A DNA stretch of 35,391 bases from Verrucomicrobiota bacterium. GTDB lineage: Bacteria > Verrucomicrobiota > Verrucomicrobiia > Chthoniobacterales > UBA10450. The stretch is from positions 1 through 35,391 of the forward strand of contig QHNV01000043.1 of the NCBI GenBank assembly GCA_003218535.1. Direction: 5' to 3'. A program made the translations under genes and the position numbers. Positions within the stretch are counted from its first letter, which is position 1, and each line of letters opens with the position of its first letter. The notes below the pieces were generated by a model. It did no database searches. It was given only the letters and a program-made list of their open reading frames with translations, and was not told the DNA's origin. Positions 8,069-14,060 of the stretch are shown one piece after another.

Positions 8069-8571
8069 AAGCAATCGTCGGTTTGTTGGTCTACGCGTCG
8101 TTGTGCGCTCCAGTGCAGGCACAACCGCAGCGACCTAGTGCTCGGCAAATGGGGCCTCCGCCACGCCGGCCGCCGTCGGCGAATAGCGTTCGTGAACGCT
8201 GGTCTGCGCTACCTCCTGCAGAGCGCCAGACTTTTCAGCGAAATGCGGAGCGCTGGATGCGGATGAGCCCTGCACAGCGCGACCTCCTGCGGGCACGAGA
8301 AAATCTGCGGCGCGAACAAATTAGGCGAGAAGCCGAAGCAGCCTTGCGCGAGTCTGGCCTATCACTAGATCCACAAAGGCGTGACTTGTTTGAATCGCGG
8401 TATCTGCAAGAACGGCGCCAAATGGAGCGCGCACTTCGACATCAGGTCGAAACAGAGCGACAGCAACAACTACCCACTTTGATTCAGCAATTAAAGAAGG
8501 AATTCCAACTTGAGCAGCCATTGAACGCGAGTCCTCTACCCAGGGCGACAGGGTCGCCTAAAGGTGAATAA
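8044..8571 (+). CDS. Secreted DUF3106-like Arg/Gln-rich helical protein
   Basis: A 175-residue exported protein. The GTG start at 8044 overlaps the previous gene and is preceded by AAGGCAG; it gives a signal peptide (AIVGLLVYASLCAPVQA, probable cleavage after residue about 26). The mature part has the DUF3106-like pattern RERWSALPPAERQTFQRNAERWMRMSP, a repeated W-x-x-(L/M)-(S/P)-P-x-(E/Q)-R unit, then a long Arg/Glu/Gln-rich coiled-coil-like stretch (about 80-155). Proteins of this kind are periplasmic and poorly understood; some resemble the CpxP/Spy type of helical stress proteins. With the preceding membrane protein it forms a pair behind rpoD, like the sigma/anti-sigma/periplasmic-sensor triads seen with ECF sigma factors, but here behind the primary sigma gene. 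Ends 64 bp before a strong bidirectional terminator. Confidence 0.65.
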   Translation: MGRKANLVKAIVGLLVYASLCAPVQAQPQRPSARQMGPPPRRPPSANSVRERWSALPPAERQTFQRNAERWMRMSPAQRDLLRARENLRREQIRREAEAALRESGLSLDPQRRDLFESRYLQERRQMERALRHQVETERQQQLPTLIQQLKKEFQLEQPLNASPLPRATGSPKGE

Positions 8572-8634
8572 ACAGCTCCGCCACTGTCACGACATCGTTC
8601 GGCTTCGGGCATCATTAATCAGCATTGTAAAAAA

Positions 8635-8673
8635 GCTGGCTCGAAATTACTCTCGAGCCAGCTCGATTTTTTT
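8635..8673. terminator. Bidirectional rho-independent terminator
   Basis: A perfect 10-base stem GCTGGCTCGA (8635-8644) / TCGAGCCAGC (8653-8662), with an 8-base loop, is followed on the plus strand by TCGATTTTTTT and preceded by a run of A that becomes a T run on the minus strand. It lies between the convergent ends of the DUF3106-like gene and the Tyr/Gly-rich peptide gene and should stop both transcripts. Confidence 0.85.
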
Positions 8674-8688
8674 CAATTCTAAGTCGCC

Positions 8689-8958
8689 TTAGTAATACCT
8701 GTGATAGTACCGATGATGATGGTGGTGGCGGTAATATCGATGTCCGCCGTACCAATAAAATGAAGGGCCATAGTACCCGTAGTACGGTCGGTAATAGCCA
8801 TAGTAAGGATAGGGCGGATAATAATACGGGTAATACCCATAATAACCCGGAAACCCAATTCCTATACCGAATGATACGCCAGCATCAGCGCGCTGCGCCG
8901 GAACAAATGCGATTCCCGCTGCCACCAATCCAATCAAGAGCAGTTTTCTCCAATTCAT
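8689..8958 (-). CDS. Small secreted Tyr/Gly/Pro/His-rich protein
   Basis: An 89-residue protein with a clear signal peptide (MNWRKLLLIGLVAAGIAFVPAQRADA, cleavage near residue 26). The mature peptide is almost entirely Tyr, Gly, Pro and His: a VSFGIGIGFPG start, repeated YYGYYP/YYPPYPYYGYY blocks and a C-terminal His cluster (YRHHHHHRYYHRYY). A strong GGGAGGG ribosome-binding site lies seven bases before the ATG. Such peptides are widespread in soil Verrucomicrobia, Acidobacteria and Proteobacteria but have no agreed function; the His tail could bind metal and the Tyr-rich part could self-associate or cross-link, both inference from composition. It sits 66 bp downstream of ribD on the same strand and ends at a strong terminator. 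Confidence 0.75.
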   Translation of the reverse strand: MNWRKLLLIGLVAAGIAFVPAQRADAGVSFGIGIGFPGYYGYYPYYYPPYPYYGYYRPYYGYYGPSFYWYGGHRYYRHHHHHRYYHRYY

Positions 8959-9024
8959 TATTTTCCCTCCCTGTGAGTATCTTCTAAGACATTAAACAAT
9001 TAGTCCGATGAAAGGTTGCCTTGT

Positions 9025-10059
9025 TTATTCGGCCATTGTCAACTTCGGCCAGCCGATCACGCAAATGCTTTGACCGATCCGTTTGTATGAGATGCGATCA
9101 AGCCTCATCGCCTTGATTGCGTCATCTACTCCAACACCTGCAAAAGCGATCACTGGCCCTCCAGTTAGAATGGGCCCAAGATAAAGTTGCACCTTGTCGA
9201 TGAGACCCGCGTCCAATGCTTGGCCGAGGACGTCGCCGCCGCCCTCAATCAGCACGCTCGTAATGTTCTTTTGCCCGAGATCTTTCAACACCGCTGCCAA
9301 AGTTTTACCAATGTAAATCAGTGTCCGTTCAGCGAACCGATCGGCAAATAAATGAGCTGCCGGCGGCAAGCGGCCTGAATCGCTCAAGACAACGCGCCAA
9401 GGCTGCCGCGCGCGTATTCCTCGCACCGTCAATCGCGGATTATCTGCTCGTACTGTTTCTGCTCCCACGAGAATCGCATCCACGTACGCACGGAGCCGAT
9501 GCGCGTGTCGGCGAGCAGTAGCATCGGTAAGCCAGCGCCGTTCCCCGGACCGTCGCGTCAAGCGGCCATCCAAGGACATCCCGCATTTTGCGATGACGAA
9601 AGGTCGCCCACTCACAATCCACTTGTTAAAAGCTTCGTTAAGGCGCGCGCACTCCTCAGCCAAGATGCCCTCGCGGACCTTGATTCCTGCAGCTCGTAAC
9701 TTCGCGGTTCCTCGTCCTTGATGGCGAGGATTTACGTCCATCGCGCCTATCACTACTTTCTTGATGCCAGCTTTAATGATCTCATTTGTGCAAGGACCTG
9801 TGTGGCCAACGGTGGAACAGGGTTCCAAGGTAACATAAAGCGTCGCCTCTTCTGGCACTGGGCCACCGAAATTGCGCAGGCAATTGATCTCGGCGTGTTC
9901 ACAGCCTGCTTCGCGGTGATGTCCTTTTGCGACGATCCGATCCTGCACAACCAGAACGGCTCCTACCGCTGGATTGGGACTCGTTCGTCCGGCCGCCTTG
10001 CGGGCTTCCTTTAAGGCGGCGCGCATGAAATGCTCGTCTCGCTGAGTCGAGGTCGTCAT
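9025..10059 (-). CDS. ribD: Riboflavin biosynthesis protein RibD (deaminase/reductase)
   Basis: A bifunctional cytoplasmic enzyme for two early riboflavin steps: deamination of the pyrimidine from GTP cyclohydrolase II, then NADPH-dependent reduction of the ribosyl group. 344 residues. The N-terminal deaminase has NPAVGAVLV (29-37), the zinc/catalytic HAE motif (His55-Glu57) and the second zinc motif EPCSTVGHTGPC with Cys81 and Cys90; this loop is usually PCSHxGRTPPC, so both the second His and the Arg are changed while the zinc-binding cysteines are kept. The C-terminal reductase starts near residue 150 (PFVIAKCGMSLDGR) and has DAILVGAETVRADNPRLTVR and SVLIEGGGDVLGQAL. No other rib gene and no FMN riboswitch-like sequence is seen nearby. 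The promoter should be in the 250 bp upstream, shared divergently with the Hsp20 genes. Confidence 0.93.
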   Translation of the reverse strand: MTTSTQRDEHFMRAALKEARKAAGRTSPNPAVGAVLVVQDRIVAKGHHREAGCEHAEINCLRNFGGPVPEEATLYVTLEPCSTVGHTGPCTNEIIKAGIKKVVIGAMDVNPRHQGRGTAKLRAAGIKVREGILAEECARLNEAFNKWIVSGRPFVIAKCGMSLDGRLTRRSGERRWLTDATARRHAHRLRAYVDAILVGAETVRADNPRLTVRGIRARQPWRVVLSDSGRLPPAAHLFADRFAERTLIYIGKTLAAVLKDLGQKNITSVLIEGGGDVLGQALDAGLIDKVQLYLGPILTGGPVIAFAGVGVDDAIKAMRLDRISYKRIGQSICVIGWPKLTMAE

Positions 10060-10229
10060 GCATAGGGAGTAATTGCGTTCGCCTCCCGGAGCAACGTTTT
10101 ACGCGGAGAGGAGGAATTGCGCAACTCTGTCGCATCTGCGTCGGAAATGCCACCGTGTCTCTGCGTCAAATTAACGCATACGCTCCGGCGGTAAACAAGA
10201 GATGAACAAGGTTAACTTATTTGCATATT

Positions 10230-10279
10230 GTGTCTTACAGCGGGGCTGACAGAAGACACAAGCTGGCATGAAGGCAGCT
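10230..10279 (+). promoter_or_regulatory. Two consecutive hairpins in the leader of the Hsp20 genes
   Basis: First hairpin: GTGTCTT (10230-10236) pairs with AAGACAC (10253-10259), with an inner CAGC (10238-10241) / GCTG (10245-10248) stem and a GGG loop. Second hairpin: AGCTG (10261-10265) / CAGCT (10275-10279). They end about 16 bases before the AAAGGAG ribosome-binding site (10295-10301) of the first Hsp20 gene. They could be a heat-responsive RNA leader or a DNA operator; the classic CIRCE sequence is not present and I see no convincing heat-shock sigma promoter. Confidence 0.4.
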
Positions 10280-10310
10280 TTAAATGTGGTGTAGAAAGGA
10301 GACCCCAATT

Positions 10311-10772
10311 ATGGATCTAATTCGTTATCAAGCTCCAGATCTAGTGCCTTGGCCGGCTTTGGGTCGCTGGAGCAATCTGAGGGACGAGTTGAACTCGTTC
10401 TTTGAAATGCCATTCTGGTCGAGCTTTGGACGCCCCGGCCAGCTTTTTACTGGCTGGTCACCGGCGCTCGATCTTTACCAGAGCAATGACAACGTGGTCG
10501 CCGTGGTTGAGTTACCTGGAATGCGTAAGGAAGATATCGACATTTCTTTGCATGACGGGACGTTGACCATCAGCGGCGAGCGCAAGCGAGACAGCACTGG
10601 CGGCGAGAAAGCTGAGCGCACAGAACGTTATGTCGGTGCATTTCGCCGTAGCATCGCGCTTCCGACCCGCGTGGACGCCAGTAAAGTGAGTGCCACCTAT
10701 CGGGACGGAATTCTGACGGTGACATTACCGAAGGCTGAAGAAGTGAAGCCAAAGCAAATTCAGGTCAGCTAA
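10311..10772 (+). CDS. Hsp20/alpha-crystallin family small heat-shock protein (first copy)
   Basis: A cytoplasmic ATP-independent chaperone that holds unfolding proteins for refolding. The ATG at 10311 is chosen because an AAAGGAG ribosome-binding site lies nine bases upstream and the protein then begins MDLIRYQAPDL; 153 residues. The alpha-crystallin domain spans about residues 47-145: ALDLYQSNDNVVAVVELPGM, DIDISLHDGTLTISGER and the closing A-x-x-x-x-G-(I/V)-L-x-(V/I)-x-(L/V)-P motif (ATYRDGILTVTLPKAEE). The short C-terminal tail has QIQV, an IxV-type motif that docks neighbouring subunits. A second Hsp20 gene follows after 29 bp, almost certainly in one transcript ending at the terminator 11197-11234. 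The 5' leader carries two hairpins. Confidence 0.93.
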   Translation: MDLIRYQAPDLVPWPALGRWSNLRDELNSFFEMPFWSSFGRPGQLFTGWSPALDLYQSNDNVVAVVELPGMRKEDIDISLHDGTLTISGERKRDSTGGEKAERTERYVGAFRRSIALPTRVDASKVSATYRDGILTVTLPKAEEVKPKQIQVS

Positions 10773-10801
10773 ATCAACTCAAACCGAAAGGAATTTTCAG
10801 C

Positions 10802-11173
10802 ATGAATACTTTAACCCGTGAAACCCGTGACGGTGGTCGCGCGCAGGGAGAACAGTTAATTACGCCGCCCGCCAGCGTAACGGAATCGGCTGAGGGCTAC
10901 ACGCTCGAGATCGAGATGCCGGGCGTGAAAAAGGACGGCCTCGATATTTCAGTCGAGAACAACGATCTGACGATCATCGGACGCCGTTCGCTTCCCACAG
11001 TAGAGGGAACGTTGATTCATCACGAATCACGTCCGGAAAATTTCCGGCGCACGTTCGAGCTAGATCCGTCAATCGACGCCGATAAAATCAGCGCGAAAAT
11101 CGAGCAGGGCCTCGTCACGTTGACTCTGCCTAAAGCGGAGCACGTCAAGCCGCGCAAAATCACCGTTTCGTAA
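10802..11173 (+). CDS. Hsp20/alpha-crystallin family small heat-shock protein (second copy)
   Basis: A 123-residue partner of the preceding small heat-shock protein, with its own AAAGGA ribosome-binding site. The N-terminal arm is short (about 22 residues). The alpha-crystallin domain then starts at PASVTESAEGYTLEIEMPGV, continues DGLDISVENNDLTIIGRR and closes with ISAKIEQGLVTLTLPKAEH. The C-terminal tail KPRKITVS contains an IxV motif. Compared with the first copy, the arm is far shorter and the sequence quite different, so this is probably an old pair with separate roles, such as mixed oligomers, not a recent duplication. A strong terminator follows 24 bp after the stop. Confidence 0.92.
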   Translation: MNTLTRETRDGGRAQGEQLITPPASVTESAEGYTLEIEMPGVKKDGLDISVENNDLTIIGRRSLPTVEGTLIHHESRPENFRRTFELDPSIDADKISAKIEQGLVTLTLPKAEHVKPRKITVS

Positions 11174-11196
11174 CGGTCAGCTTTGTCGAAAGCTAA

Positions 11197-11234
11197 AGGC
11201 CGCGAACGTGCAAGCTCGCGGCCTTTTTCTTTCT
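11197..11234 (+). terminator. Rho-independent terminator of the Hsp20 pair
   Basis: A perfect 9-base stem AGGCCGCGA (11197-11205) / TCGCGGCCT (11216-11224), with a 10-base loop, is followed by TTTTCTTTCTTTC. It lies 24 bp after the second Hsp20 gene and separates it from recA. Confidence 0.9.
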
Positions 11235-11303
11235 TTCAGCCGCAGATGCTCGCTTTTATGCTTGGCGAATCCTCGTCCTCGTCGTACTTAAATTGATCTT
11301 CAT

Positions 11304-12341
11304 ATGGCGACGAAGAACGAAGAAAAAACAGCCGCTGACAAACTGACCGCGGCCCGAAATAAGAACCTCGATCTGGCGATTCAGCAGATAGCCAAAGATT
11401 ATGGGGAAGGCGCAATCATGCGCCTTGGCGACGAGAAAATTGTCGATATCGATGTCATTCCCACCGGCAACATTTTGATCGATCGCGCACTTGGCGTAGG
11501 CGGATTTCCACGTGGCCGGGTGGTAGAAGTTTTTGGCCCTGAGTCGTCCGGAAAAACCACGCTTACGCTGACCGTGATCGCTCAGGCGCAAAAGCGCGGC
11601 GGACTTGCGGCCTTTATTGACGTCGAGCACGCGCTTGATCCTGCGTACGCCAAAAGGCTCGGTGTTAATCTCGACGATTTGCTCGTGTCTCAGCCAAGTT
11701 CCGGCGAGGAGGCGCTGCGGATTTGCGAGACTTTGGTGCGCTCCAACGCTCTGGATGTAATTGTGGTTGATTCTGTCGCGGCACTGGTCACCAGAGCCGA
11801 GCTCGAGGGCGAGATCGGGGATGCGACGGTCGGCGCACAAGCGCGACTCATGAGCGCAGCATTGCGCAAACTCACCTCGCTTATTTCAAAGGCGCGGACT
11901 TGCTGCATTTTCACAAATCAAATCCGCGAAAAAATTGGCGTGATGTTTGGAAACCCAGAGACAACGCCCGGCGGAAGGGCCTTGAAGTTCTATGCGAGTG
12001 TGCGCGTCGATATTCGGCGCATTGGCGCGATCAAGCAGACGGATGGCGTCGTCACCGGAAACCGCACCCGCATTAAGATCGTGAAGAACAAGGTCGCGCC
12101 GCCGTTTACTGAGGCCGAATTCGACATCATGTACAACGAGGGAATCTCCTCGACCGGCGCCCTTCTCGATCTTGCTTTGGAAAAACAAATTATCGAAAAG
12201 CGGGGCTCATGGTTGAACTACAAAGGCACGCAGCTTGCCCAAGGCCGCGACGCTGCGAAAGAGGCCTTGAAAAATGATTCATCTCTTTACAGAGAGATCG
12301 AATCGGCTGTGAAGACCAAACTGGACGAGGAAAAGAGTTAG
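11304..12341 (+). CDS. recA: Recombinase RecA
   Basis: The DNA-dependent ATPase that forms filaments on single-stranded DNA for strand exchange, and triggers LexA self-cleavage in the SOS response. 345 residues, full length. Walker A is GPESSGKT at 78-85, Walker B is [10 protein letters not shown], the loop-1 region is [23 protein letters not shown], and the loop-2/MAW region is [31 protein letters not shown]. The N-terminal polymerisation helix and the acidic C-terminus (KTKLDEEKS) are present. Preceded by a terminator, so it has its own promoter in the about 70 bp upstream; I could not assign a LexA box there. No recX follows; a gap of 260 bp precedes the cupin gene. Confidence 0.98.
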   Translation: MATKNEEKTAADKLTAARNKNLDLAIQQIAKDYGEGAIMRLGDEKIVDIDVIPTGNILIDRALGVGGFPRGRVVEVFGPESSGKTTLTLTVIAQAQKRGGLAAFIDVEHALDPAYAKRLGVNLDDLLVSQPSSGEEALRICETLVRSNALDVIVVDSVAALVTRAELEGEIGDATVGAQARLMSAALRKLTSLISKARTCCIFTNQIREKIGVMFGNPETTPGGRALKFYASVRVDIRRIGAIKQTDGVVTGNRTRIKIVKNKVAPPFTEAEFDIMYNEGISSTGALLDLALEKQIIEKRGSWLNYKGTQLAQGRDAAKEALKNDSSLYREIESAVKTKLDEEKS

Positions 12342-12601
12342 AAAGTGAAGATCGACACGTGGCTCCGCGTGCCCCACGCCATGCTCTTCTTCATCTAAAT
12401 TTAGAAAACTCACAGACAGACAAGCCTCCCGTTGCTTAGAGTGCTAGGATGCGAACCGGTGCACGCGTTCAGTGCCAGAAACTTGTTATTCAGGAGATCG
12501 AGAATAGTTGCCGGTAAGGAGCAGGGGATGCCCGGTGACGATAAGAGTCGGATATTTTATCTGCTACTTGCAAATCCGGCGCAGTCCGCTTCGGTGAAGG
12601 C
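12342..12601. other. Intergenic stretch between recA and the cupin gene
   Basis: No convincing gene. A weak inverted repeat (CGTGG...CCACG, near 12358-12379) lies just after recA but has no T run, so it is not a clear terminator. The rest presumably holds the promoter of the cupin gene; no tRNA or other structured RNA was recognised. Confidence 0.4.
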
Positions 12602-12931
12602 ATGTTTCCGTACGTTGCATTGAGAAAAGACAAAGTCTGGCAGCCGGGGCCGTATGAAGGGGTTGAGCTGATGGTTCTGCACCAGCATGAAAGCGCGGGT
12701 CGAGTGGTGATGCTCCGCAAGTTTAAAGCTGGACACACGATCCCGGCGCACACGCATCCAGAGGCGAACGAATGGGCTTACGTTCTTTGCGGCGATTGGG
12801 AGGAATCTGGCGTCGCATACACGGCGGGCACGCTGTTTTTCGTTCCTAAAGGCGTTCGTCACGGTCCGCACATCGCGCGCTCGGAAGTCATCAGCCTGAC
12901 AGTGTTTGACGGGCCGTTGACCGTCGCGTGA
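12602..12931 (+). CDS. Cupin-domain protein (ChrR-type fold)
   Basis: A single-domain beta-barrel cupin of 109 residues. The metal-binding motif 1 is visible as GHTIPAHTHPEANEWAYVLCG (two His, a Glu and the closing Gly), and motif 2 as FFVPKGVRHGPH. It resembles the C-terminal cupin of ChrR-type anti-sigma factors and small cupins such as acetylacetone-dioxygenase-like proteins, but lacks the N-terminal zinc anti-sigma domain, so I make no claim of regulation. The start ATG follows GGTGAAGGC closely, which is a poor ribosome-binding spacing. The next gene (siroheme-decarboxylase-like) starts ten bases after the stop, so the two are very likely co-transcribed and may work on the same pathway or metal cofactor. 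Confidence 0.82.
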   Translation: MFPYVALRKDKVWQPGPYEGVELMVLHQHESAGRVVMLRKFKAGHTIPAHTHPEANEWAYVLCGDWEESGVAYTAGTLFFVPKGVRHGPHIARSEVISLTVFDGPLTVA

Positions 12932-12941
12932 GTTTGCGAAC

Positions 12942-14060
12942 ATGATGCTGCCAACCGAACACAACGACCCGATCAATGCGCGCATTCTCGCTATTTCCGA
13001 GGATAAAATCGAAGGCTTCGTGCGCGAGCCGTTCCAGGAAACTGCGCGCCGCTCAGGCGTAGCTGTTGATGTCGTTATGGCGCGCATCGCAGCGATGTTG
13101 CGTGCCGGAACCATCCGACGCGTCCGTCAAACATTGTTGGCCACAAATCTGGCCCATGGCGCGCTCGTCGCGTGGAAAGTTCCTGACGACAAGATCGACA
13201 GTGCTTTCAACTGGATGTTCCAACGCGACCCATTTTCAGGTCATGTAGTCCTACGTTCCACGGACACTGTTACCGCAGGGTCGGATTACAAACTATGGAC
13301 CACGGTAAAAGTGCCGCATGGATTTTCCTTGGAACAGCATTGCCAACTGCTTGCTGAAAAAGTTGGCGCCGAACGTTTTCGGGTGATGCCGGCGAAAGGA
13401 ATTTTTGCGCTCGGCGTCGGCCACGTCCGCCGAAAAATGATCGAGCCCGGGGACAAAGCGGACCACCGAGCGAAAATGCTTCCGGTGCAAACGGTCGAGC
13501 TGAGTGAGCGCGACTGGGACGTTCTGCTTGCATTGAAGCGCGAACTTTCGCCGGAAGAGATCAGGCCATCGCCCTGGCGTGCGCGCGCGGAAGAAGCTGG
13601 CATCTTGCTCGATGAATTTTATCGGATCGCCGAAGAGCTAAATGCCCGGAAGGTTATCGGCCGCTTCTCCACATTTCTGGAACATGTAAAGCCATCTGCC
13701 AGTGGTGTGCGCGTCACGCGATTCAACGCGCTTTTTCATTGGGCGGTGCCGCCGGGCTGCGAAGTCGAAGCAGGCGGCGAAGTAGGCCGGCACCGCATTC
13801 TCACACATTGTTATTGGCGGGAAGCAGGCCCGGAATTCAAGAACGTCAATATCATGGCGGTCGCCCACGGGACGGATAAACTACGGCTTCTCGATCATAA
13901 AGCCGCAATAGACCGGCATCTTCTTTCGAACGGTATCCGAGTTTCTTACACGAACGTGTTCTGGGGCGGGCGCAGCGAGATCAAGCCTTCTGAAATTTCA
14001 CCAAAAGCGTATCGAGAGTGGATCACTTCACGCGCGCGGAAAGTCGCGGTCGGCTCATAA
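12942..14060 (+). CDS. Two-unit siroheme decarboxylase-like protein (AhbA/AhbB, NirD/L family; Lrp/AsnC fold)
   Basis: A 372-residue protein made of two copies of the AsnC/Lrp-like unit that builds siroheme decarboxylases. Unit one (about 20-165): a winged helix ending MLRAGTIRRVRQTL, then a ferredoxin-like fold with SDYKLWTTVKVP. Unit two (about 185-345): a winged helix ending ARKVIGRFSTFLEH, then THCYWREAGPEFKNVNIMAVAHG, which matches the family signature (S/T)HCYxRx-YN(L/I)xxMxHG in NirD/NirH and AhbA/B; THCYWRE is at 288-294. These enzymes decarboxylate siroheme to didecarboxysiroheme, the branch point to heme d1 or to heme by the alternative pathway. Fused NirDL forms are known. No other nir, ahb or heme gene is in the window, so its pathway here is unclear; general annotation would call it an Lrp-type regulator. 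It follows the cupin gene after ten bases, and its 3' end overlaps the convergent glycosyltransferase gene by six. Confidence 0.8.
   Translation: MMLPTEHNDPINARILAISEDKIEGFVREPFQETARRSGVAVDVVMARIAAMLRAGTIRRVRQTLLATNLAHGALVAWKVPDDKIDSAFNWMFQRDPFSGHVVLRSTDTVTAGSDYKLWTTVKVPHGFSLEQHCQLLAEKVGAERFRVMPAKGIFALGVGHVRRKMIEPGDKADHRAKMLPVQTVELSERDWDVLLALKRELSPEEIRPSPWRARAEEAGILLDEFYRIAEELNARKVIGRFSTFLEHVKPSASGVRVTRFNALFHWAVPPGCEVEAGGEVGRHRILTHCYWREAGPEFKNVNIMAVAHGTDKLRLLDHKAAIDRHLLSNGIRVSYTNVFWGGRSEIKPSEISPKAYREWITSRARKVAVGS

Noticed and set aside
10230-10279. CIRCE (HrcA) operator before the Hsp20 genes
   Set aside because: The inverted repeat sequence is not TTAGCACTC-N9-GAGTGCTAA.
10060-10310. FMN riboswitch ahead of ribD
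   Set aside because: No recognisable conserved RFN element blocks in the 250 bp upstream.
12432-12623. 63-codon plus-strand ORF between recA and the cupin gene
   Set aside because: No ribosome-binding site, no motif and overlap with the cupin start; composition looks non-coding.
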